Assembly (NCBI RefSeq): GCF_000255295.1
Contig: NC_017030.1
Location: 5,890,001 to 5,954,000 of the forward strand
Direction of reading: 5' to 3'
Source of the DNA: Corallococcus coralloides DSM 2259
GTDB taxonomy: Bacteria; Myxococcota; Myxococcia; Myxococcales; Myxococcaceae
Length of the DNA: 64,000 nt
The notes beneath the pieces were generated by a model, which did no database searches, was not told the origin of the DNA, and saw only the letters and a list, made by a program, of their open reading frames with translations. This document shows positions 58,165 through 64,000 of the stretch, piece after piece. Every line of letters begins with the position of its first letter. The first letter of the stretch is position 1. A program made the translations under genes and the position numbers.

Positions 58165-58710
58165 ATGTCTTCTCCCCTGCTCCGCTGGGGCCTCGTGCTC
58201 CTGTTCTGTCTGCTGGCACCCGTCGGGTTCGCGAAGGAAGCCAAGGTCCGCAGGGCCAAGGCGAAGGCCCCGCGATTGGTGCGGATCCACAGCGGCCACC
58301 GGCTCCATCGCGACGCGGCGGCCGCCTTCGAGCGCATGGCCGCGGAGGCGCGCACGGCGGGACAGCCCCTGCTCGTCACGAGCGGGTGGCGCTCGTATCA
58401 GCAGCAGCGCTTCCTGTGGCGCCGCTACCGCAAGGGCCTGGGGCCCAAGGCCGCGCGGCCGGGCCGCTCCAATCACAACCGGGGGCTCGCGGTGGACCTG
58501 GTGGTGGGCAGCGAGGAAGCATCCCCCACGTATGACTGGCTCGCGGGCAACGCGTGCCGCTTCGGCTTCCGCCGCACCGTGGCGTCGGAGCCGTGGCATT
58601 GGGAGTACCGGCCGAAGAGCACCTCCGCACCCGAGGACGGCGTGGACTGTCTGGGCCGCCCCCTGGACGTGGAGCCCTCGCCCGCGGTGGTCCGCCAGGA
58701 CGCGAGCTAG
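58165..58710 (+). CDS. VanY-type D-alanyl-D-alanine carboxypeptidase
   Basis: A 181-residue exported peptidase with signal peptide 'LLRWGLVLLFCLLAPVGFA'. The M15B zinc motif is complete: 'SNHNRGLAVDLVV' (His and Asp) and 'EPWHWEYRP' (His). It trims D-Ala from peptidoglycan stems. The ATG at 58165 is chosen; an in-frame TTG lies 15 bp upstream. Its TAG stop shares 3 of 4 bases (CTAG) with the convergent kinase stop. Confidence 0.88.
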   Translation: MSSPLLRWGLVLLFCLLAPVGFAKEAKVRRAKAKAPRLVRIHSGHRLHRDAAAAFERMAAEARTAGQPLLVTSGWRSYQQQRFLWRRYRKGLGPKAARPGRSNHNRGLAVDLVVGSEEASPTYDWLAGNACRFGFRRTVASEPWHWEYRPKSTSAPEDGVDCLGRPLDVEPSPAVVRQDAS

Positions 58711-61151
58711 GCCAGGCGCGGCGGCAGTTCCACGATGAACCTCGCGCCGTGCCCCGGATCACTCTCGACGCGGATGCTTCCTCCGTGTGCCTCGACGATG
58801 CGTCGAGTGATGAAGAGCCCCAACCCGAGCCCTCCGTAGTTGCGTGAGGCGGCACGCTCGAAGCGTTCGAAGATGCGCGCCTGGGATTCGAAGGGAATGC
58901 CCATGCCGTGGTCCTCGACGGTGAGCCGCGCCTTCCCCGCGCGCCGGGCCACCTCCATCCGGATGGGATGCCCCGCGCCATACTTCATCGCATTGGTGAG
59001 CAGGTTGAGCATCACCTGCTCCATCCGCAGGCGATCCCAGCGGCCCCAGACCGGCTCGGGGGCCACCAGCTCGAACTCGCAGCCCGCCTTCTGGAGCGGC
59101 TCCTCGACGTGGCCCGCCATGTGCCGGGCGACCGTCACCAGGTCCAGCTCCTCCATGCGCAGGTCGAGCCGCTTCTCGTGGACGCGTGAGACGTCCAGCA
59201 GGTGGTCCGCCAGATTCGACAGGCGTTGGAGCTGATCTTCAAAGACCTCCAGCATCCGCGTCACCCGCTCCGTGGGCAGGGGCCGCTTCCCCAGGAGCAG
59301 CACGGACTCCATCTGCTGGACCCGCAGCCGCATGGAGGTCAGCGGGGTCTTCAGCTCATGGGAGGCAATGGACAGGAATTCGTCCCGCGCGCGGATGGAC
59401 TCCTGCGCCGAGCAATAGAGCTGCGCATTGTCGATGGCGAACGCGGCCCTTCGCCCGAGCTCCTCCGTCAACGTCAGCTCCTCCGGCGCATACGTGCGCC
59501 CTGGATCTGGGGAGAGGAGGTACAGCACGCCCAGGGTGCGGCCTCGCGCCTGGAGGGGCACCCCCAGCGAAGGCCGGTCCTGGAGCGATCTCAGCTCCTC
59601 CGTCAGCGCCTGGGAATCCCACAGGCCCGGTGACGCTTCGGACACCTCCGATTCTCCCGTGGCCAGCACTCGGGCCGGACCGTGGCGGGCGTCCGGGTCC
59701 TGCGGGTGGCGTCGCAGGAACTCCCGCACGCTCGCGGCACGGGCCGGCGAACGGTCCGCGACCGCCACCGGCCGCAGGCCCACGCCGTCCGTCCGTATGA
59801 AGAAGACACACAGCTCCGCCAACAGGGGCACGGCCAGCTCGGCGACGCGCTGGAGCGTGGTTTCTGGGTCGAGCGAGGCCACCAGCTCGCGGCTCGCCTC
59901 GGCCAGGAATTGCTGGGACACCTCCATCCGCTTGCGCTCGGTGATGTCGGTGGCGATTCCACAGAGCGCGTAGGCCGCCCCATTGGCGTCGAGCAGCGGG
60001 AACTTCTGCGTGAGGTGGACGTGGATCCCATCGTCGTGCAGGAGCCGCTCCTCCCGTTGCACGGGGACCCGGCTCTGGAAGATGTCCCCGTTGGCCTCGT
60101 GCAGCGTCTCCGCGATGTCCCGGGGAAAGACGTCGAAGACCGTCTTGCCGGCGACCTGTTGCCGGGTGCGGTGGAAGAGCCGCTCCCACTCGCGGTTCAC
60201 GAACAGGAAGCGCTCCTGCGTATCCAGGAGGAAGAACACGGTCGGCGCGTTGTCCAGGATGGCGCGCAGCCGCTGCTCGCTCTCCTGCAACGCCTCCGCC
60301 GTTCGCTTCCGCTCGGTCACGTCGATCAGCACCGCGAGCGAACGGACCATCTTGCCGGAGGTGTCCCGCTCCACGATGGCGGACAAGAGGACGTCGATGA
60401 CCTCTCCGTTCTTCTTCACGATCTGGTACGGCACGTCCCTGCACGACCCGGTCTTGAAGTACTCAGGCAGGACGACCTCGAGGGCGTACCGGCGGGACTC
60501 CGGCGTGAGGAACTCCACCGATTCGCGCCCGAGCACCTCCGCGCGCTCATAGCCCAGCGTGCTCAACCAGTAATCACTGACGCTGATGAGCCGCCCGCGA
60601 GGGTCGATGGATTGCATCATCACGGGCGTGCTGTTGTAGAGCGACCGGTACTTCTCGGTGCCCTCGCGCGCCACGTCCTCGGCCCGCTTGAAGTCGGTGA
60701 CGTCGCTGACGACGGAGACGCCGCCGCGCACCCTGCCGGCCCCGTCGAGAACCGGGCTGGAGCTGACGTGCAGCCAGGTCCCCGCCGGCCTTGAGGCATT
60801 GCGCAGGAAGACCTCCGCGCGGCTGACAGCCTCGCCCCGGAGGGCCCGGCTCATGGGCAGGAGCTCGGACGGATAGAGCGTGACCTGGTCCGGCAGGTAG
60901 AGCCCGTAATGCATCGGCCACCGGCTGACCGGCTCGTCGGTGGGCCCCATGCCCAGGATGTGTTCCCCCTTGGGGTTGAGGAACACGAGGTGCTGGTGTT
61001 CGTCCGCCACCAGCAGTCCCTCGCCCATGCTGGCGAGCACGGCATCCAGGAGGCTGCCGTGCCCTGGCGGTGGGGCTCGCGGGGGCGAATGCGCTGGGCT
61101 GTCGTGCAGGCGGGCCATGGGACGCGTGAAGGGGGCGGACTCTTCCCTCAT
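58707..61151 (-). CDS. multi-PAS/GAF sensor histidine kinase
   Basis: An 814-residue soluble kinase with no membrane segment. PAS1 starts near 'LLDAVLASMGEGLLVADEH'. PAS2 contains 'VMMQSIDPRGRLISVSDYW', and PAS3 contains 'VFFLLDTQERFLFVNREW', each ending in 'DVTERKR'-type linkers. A GAF domain (about 440-590) follows. HisKA has the phospho-His in 'SIASHELKTPLTS'; HATPase has N box 'LLTNAMKYG', G1 'DHGMGIPFE' and G2 'GGLGLGLFI'. No receiver domain. The ATG at 61151 or 61118 is possible. Divergent from the Ser/Thr kinase gene. Confidence 0.9.
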   Translation of the reverse strand: MREESAPFTRPMARLHDSPAHSPPRAPPPGHGSLLDAVLASMGEGLLVADEHQHLVFLNPKGEHILGMGPTDEPVSRWPMHYGLYLPDQVTLYPSELLPMSRALRGEAVSRAEVFLRNASRPAGTWLHVSSSPVLDGAGRVRGGVSVVSDVTDFKRAEDVAREGTEKYRSLYNSTPVMMQSIDPRGRLISVSDYWLSTLGYERAEVLGRESVEFLTPESRRYALEVVLPEYFKTGSCRDVPYQIVKKNGEVIDVLLSAIVERDTSGKMVRSLAVLIDVTERKRTAEALQESEQRLRAILDNAPTVFFLLDTQERFLFVNREWERLFHRTRQQVAGKTVFDVFPRDIAETLHEANGDIFQSRVPVQREERLLHDDGIHVHLTQKFPLLDANGAAYALCGIATDITERKRMEVSQQFLAEASRELVASLDPETTLQRVAELAVPLLAELCVFFIRTDGVGLRPVAVADRSPARAASVREFLRRHPQDPDARHGPARVLATGESEVSEASPGLWDSQALTEELRSLQDRPSLGVPLQARGRTLGVLYLLSPDPGRTYAPEELTLTEELGRRAAFAIDNAQLYCSAQESIRARDEFLSIASHELKTPLTSMRLRVQQMESVLLLGKRPLPTERVTRMLEVFEDQLQRLSNLADHLLDVSRVHEKRLDLRMEELDLVTVARHMAGHVEEPLQKAGCEFELVAPEPVWGRWDRLRMEQVMLNLLTNAMKYGAGHPIRMEVARRAGKARLTVEDHGMGIPFESQARIFERFERAASRNYGGLGLGLFITRRIVEAHGGSIRVESDPGHGARFIVELPPRLA

Positions 61152-61281
61152 TAACGATGGGGGCTCGCCCGCCCATGCGCCAGACGCCGCCTCCCTCTCT
61201 GCAGCCGTCGAACAGACAATGCCCCCTTCCACTTTTACGGATTGGACAAGAAATCCATGCTTACGACTAGGATTCCGGACC

Positions 61282-63087
61282 GTGACTCCCTTCACGATGG
61301 TGCACCTGGCACTCAGCGGAGCGTTCACCATGCTCGCCCTGGTGCATTTCGCCACCTGGGTGGCGGTGCGTTCGCATCGCGTCCAGCTGTGGCTGGCGTG
61401 CGGCTTCCTGGGCTTCGCGGTCATCAGCATCACGGCGGGCCTGACGCGCGAAGAGGCGACGGCGACGCTCACGGACACACGCCCGTGGCTGCTGCTGGGA
61501 GCGCTCACCTCGATTCCGCTGCCCTACATCCTGCTGCGTGTTGTCTGGTCGCTGCTGGACCTGCCACTCACTCGCTGGCGGCGGGTGATGCTGGGGGTGG
61601 CGGTCGCACTGGGCGCGGTGCGGGTGCTGGCCGTCGGGGTCTCCCTGTACGCGGCGCCCGTGGAGGGGCTGACCGCGGAGCAACTGGCGCGTGAGACCGC
61701 GAGCCTGGGGCTGCCCCTGTTCTGGCTGCTCGCGGCGGGCGTGGGCGCGACCTGGACCGTCGAAGCGGCGCGGTTGCTGAAGCGGCGGGGCGCGATGGCC
61801 GTGGCCGTGCTCACCGCCGCGCTCTGTGCGCTGGCGCTCCTGCTGCGTGAGCTCGCGGTGGACATCGGGTGGGTGGACGGGTTCCACGTGCTGCCGCTGG
61901 TGGGGCTGCCATTCCTCCTGCTGTCGTCCACGGCGCTGGCCATCCTGACGGCGCGCTCGTTGCGCGGCGCGGACCTGGGAACGGGCATCCACCGCTACCG
62001 GCGGCTCTCACGGCTGGGACGTGGCGGCATGGGCGAGGTGTGGCTCGCGCTCCGGACCGGCCGCGCGGGCTTCCACCGGCTGGTCGTCCTCAAGCGGATG
62101 CTGGACGACGAGGCCGGGGAGGAGGCGGAGGCCGCGGAGATCCGGGTGCGGCGCTTCATCGGCGAGGCGCGCACCTCCGCGCGCCTGCACCACCCGAACA
62201 TCGTCTCCGTCCACGACCTAGGGCAGGTGGACGGCGCGTGGTTCATCGTCATGGAGTACCTGAGCGGCGTGAACGTGCTGGAGCTCGTCCAACGCGCCAC
62301 GACGGCCGGGGCGCTGCCGCTGGAGGTGATTGTCGAGCTCTGTCAGCAGGCGCTGCGCGGGCTGGCCTACGCCCACGAGCAGGGCGTCACGCACCGGGAC
62401 ATCAGCACGGACAACCTGGTCGTCTCCTTCGACGGCGTCGTGAAGGTGGTGGACTTCGGCATCGCCCAGAGGACCGGTGCGCTCCCGGAGCAGCGCACCG
62501 GAAGGGCACCTCCAGCCCCCGGCGACGGTCGCCTCACCCAGGTGGGCGGCATCATCGGGAAGCTGGCGTACATGCCGCCCGAACGGATGGAGGGCGCCGA
62601 GGCGACTCCCTCCGGGGACCTGTTCGCGCTCGGCTGCGTCCTCTTCGAGCTGCTCACGGGCAACCTGTCGCGGGTGATGCCTCCGGCCCCGGGGCAGGTG
62701 AAGGCCGTGGAGCGGGCGGACGCACTCGAAGCCTCACGGGTGCTCCGTGGAGTCCTGGAGGTGGCGCTCCATCCGGACCCGGCTCACCGCTTCGTGAACG
62801 CCAATGCCTTTCGCCAGGCGCTGGAGCCGGCGCGCCAGGAGCTGCCAGCGGTGGACCTGGCCGGCTGGCTGCGTTCACGGTTCCCGGAGCGCTGGGCCCG
62901 TGAGCAGCGATTGCTGGCACTCGGCGACCCCACTCCCGCGGAGGTGGAGGCCTTGCTTCGAAGGCCGCCGCCGTCCATGGCGGCGACCCTCGTCGCGAAC
63001 ACGCTCGAAGTCGATTCGACCACGGAAGTCCTCGCGCCCAGGCCGGCGGCCGGTGAAGCAACCCTGCCGCTTCGGCCCAGGCGCTGA
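61282..63087 (+). CDS. Ser/Thr protein kinase with N-terminal membrane domain
   Basis: A 601-residue protein. Residues 1-225 form about seven hydrophobic helices, and a Hanks-type kinase follows: Gly loop 'LGRGGMGEVWLAL' near 250, Lys in 'LVVLKRM', catalytic 'VTHRDISTDNLVV' (His-Arg-Asp), 'VVDFGIAQR' (DFG) and 'YMPPERMEG'. The order (membrane first, kinase last) is the reverse of most PknB-type proteins. The GTG at 61282 is chosen; ATG at 61297 is an alternative. The 130-bp divergent region with the histidine kinase gene suggests joint control. Confidence 0.88.
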   Translation: MTPFTMVHLALSGAFTMLALVHFATWVAVRSHRVQLWLACGFLGFAVISITAGLTREEATATLTDTRPWLLLGALTSIPLPYILLRVVWSLLDLPLTRWRRVMLGVAVALGAVRVLAVGVSLYAAPVEGLTAEQLARETASLGLPLFWLLAAGVGATWTVEAARLLKRRGAMAVAVLTAALCALALLLRELAVDIGWVDGFHVLPLVGLPFLLLSSTALAILTARSLRGADLGTGIHRYRRLSRLGRGGMGEVWLALRTGRAGFHRLVVLKRMLDDEAGEEAEAAEIRVRRFIGEARTSARLHHPNIVSVHDLGQVDGAWFIVMEYLSGVNVLELVQRATTAGALPLEVIVELCQQALRGLAYAHEQGVTHRDISTDNLVVSFDGVVKVVDFGIAQRTGALPEQRTGRAPPAPGDGRLTQVGGIIGKLAYMPPERMEGAEATPSGDLFALGCVLFELLTGNLSRVMPPAPGQVKAVERADALEASRVLRGVLEVALHPDPAHRFVNANAFRQALEPARQELPAVDLAGWLRSRFPERWAREQRLLALGDPTPAEVEALLRRPPPSMAATLVANTLEVDSTTEVLAPRPAAGEATLPLRPRR

Positions 63088-63090
63088 GGC

Positions 63091-64000
63091 TCACTGAAGG
63101 GCTTCGAGCAGGGCCGCCTGGAGCGCCTTCCGGTTCTCCGGGAAGCGCTGGTTGGGATAGGGCCGAGCGCCGCTCAGGAGGGCTTCGAACTGCTTGTACA
63201 TGGGGTCGGAGCGTGCGGGCTCCTGCTGATAGAAGGCGCGGTTGGCCTGGAGCAGGTAGCGGGGCCGGGTGCCCTGGGGGCCGTCCTCACTGAAGGCGAT
63301 GAGGCTGCGCGTTCCGGGGTCCTGCATGAACGACGTGAAGGCCCGGGCATCCTCCGCGCACGTCCCGGTGCAGTTTGCGTTGAGCACCAGCGCGTCCACG
63401 AAGACCGCCGGCGCCGAGCCCGCGCCCAGCGGAACCGAGATGACCTCCGGGAGCGGCATGGAGGGCTGTGACTGGAGGATGTAGAACAGGCGCTCGGTGT
63501 AGCCCATGAAGCCGTTGGCCTGCTCCTGGGCGAAGGCCACTTCCGCCACCGTGTTGTCCGCGTAGCTGCCATCCAGGCACGGGTTGACGCCCGCTTCGAG
63601 CGAGCAGCTGTCGACGACGTCCGCGAACGCGTTCAGCGTCGGTGAGTCGAGCGGCAGCGAGATGGCGCTCGCGAGCGCATCCCCCGGATGCGTGTCCGCC
63701 CAGGCATCGATGTACGAGGAAGGCAGCGTCCAGCTCCCGTCGAGGTTCGTCGCCAGGGGGCGCTTGCCGGGCGCGGCCTCGCGAAGGATTCGCACGAGCG
63801 AGGCGCTGTCCGTCGCGGACCGGATGTTCGTGGTCCGCGAATAGACGACGTTGGTGCACAGGTAGGTGGGCACGCCGTACTTCTCGCCGCCAATGCTGAC
63901 GGCCTCCTCCGCCGCGGAATGCACGACACCCACTTCCAGCGCGACCGGCTGGATCCACTTCTTCTCCGCGAGCGAGCCGAGGATCAGCGTGTCCACCTCC
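63091..64000 (-). CDS. thiaminase-I-like / solute-binding-fold protein, cut by the right edge
   Basis: The last 303 residues of a protein whose start lies beyond the window. The visible part begins 'EVDTLILGSLAEKKWIQPV', followed by 'EEAVSIGGEKYGVPTYLCTN'. This wording, with a Cys after the PTYL strand, resembles thiamine pyridinylase (thiaminase I), a periplasmic-binding-protein-fold enzyme with a Cys nucleophile. The rest ('NGFMGYTERLFYIL', 'EDARAFTSFMQDPGTRSLI') fits that fold. A plain extracellular solute-binding protein is the alternative. Stop codon lies 3 bp after the kinase stop, convergent. Confidence 0.6.
   Translation of the reverse strand, partial: EVDTLILGSLAEKKWIQPVALEVGVVHSAAEEAVSIGGEKYGVPTYLCTNVVYSRTTNIRSATDSASLVRILREAAPGKRPLATNLDGSWTLPSSYIDAWADTHPGDALASAISLPLDSPTLNAFADVVDSCSLEAGVNPCLDGSYADNTVAEVAFAQEQANGFMGYTERLFYILQSQPSMPLPEVISVPLGAGSAPAVFVDALVLNANCTGTCAEDARAFTSFMQDPGTRSLIAFSEDGPQGTRPRYLLQANRAFYQQEPARSDPMYKQFEALLSGARPYPNQRFPENRKALQAALLEALQ

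Noticed and set aside
1-64000. CRISPR arrays, tRNA or rRNA genes
   Set aside because: No regularly spaced identical repeats, no cloverleaf-like stretch and no rRNA signature were found on reading either strand.

Overview
The window looks like a chromosome segment of a myxobacterium, most likely Myxococcaceae (Corallococcus, Myxococcus or Pyxidicoccus type; the genus cannot be fixed from the sequence alone). The grounds are very high GC with strong third-position GC, dense lipoprotein genes, a SitA-like lipoprotein toxin/immunity pair, a Ser/Thr kinase with a membrane domain, an FHA protein, delta-60-repeat and DNRLRE-type secreted proteins, and ordinary housekeeping genes (tmk, ribBA, thrC, pcm, recG, greA, yebC).

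Layout. 1-3754 is an accessory patch, clearly lower in GC by eye than its surroundings: a frameshift-riddled IS701-type transposase running off the left edge, a two-gene minus-strand unit of unknown function, and a divergent protein with two Rx4H (HEPN-like) motifs. 3893-10971 holds an unknown protein, a 1689-residue TPR protein and a CinA-type protein. 11081-12235 is an acyl-CoA dehydrogenase.

12228-25667 is the most interesting part: two divergent, tightly packed operons that look like an unusual biosynthetic gene cluster. The minus arm encodes a fused double ketosynthase (first domain intact, second lacking the active-site Cys, like a ketosynthase/chain-length-factor fusion), a thioesterase-like hotdog protein with a 26-residue tandem repeat, an aldo/keto reductase and an MDR-type reductase. 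The plus arm has seven genes that overlap or nearly abut: a probable Fe/2OG oxygenase, an HSL-family hydrolase, an alpha-oxoamine synthase, an ornithine-cyclodeaminase/mu-crystallin homologue, an isopenicillin-N-synthase-like oxygenase and two ATP-grasp ligases. A near-consensus sigma70 promoter (TTGACG-17-TATATC) sits in front of the plus arm. The logic suggests that a short ketide or acyl chain is joined to an amino acid by the oxoamine synthase, then oxidised and coupled by amide ligases; the product cannot be named.

25688-31258 is scarred accessory DNA: a delta-60-repeat lipoprotein, a 123-bp degenerate second copy of part of the terminal ATP-grasp gene, a SitA-like toxin broken by a single TGG-to-TGA change next to its intact immunity gene, and a chimeric FAAL/NRPS adenylation remnant.

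31221-40587 is housekeeping: tmk (with a Thr in place of the P-loop Lys), a small membrane protein, ribBA (degenerate RibA half), thrC with an overlapping zinc-ribbon gene, pcm, recG (long N-terminal extension), greA and an FHA protein. 40606-46842 contains secreted or lipoprotein genes and an ECF sigma factor translationally coupled to a protein that combines an anti-sigma zinc finger, a membrane helix, TPR-like repeats and a CHAT protease domain. 46965-53748 carries a DUF1611/DgcN protein, yebC, a DUF2339 membrane protein, an SGNH-like lipoprotein, two small exported proteins and an alpha/beta hydrolase. 53749-55945 is poorer in genes and contains small lipoproteins and gene remnants. 55946-64000 has a patatin-like phospholipase, an alkyltransferase-like protein, a VanY-type peptidase, a multi-PAS histidine kinase divergent from a membrane Ser/Thr kinase, and the end of a thiaminase-I-like or solute-binding protein cut by the right edge. 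No rRNA, tRNA or CRISPR array was seen.
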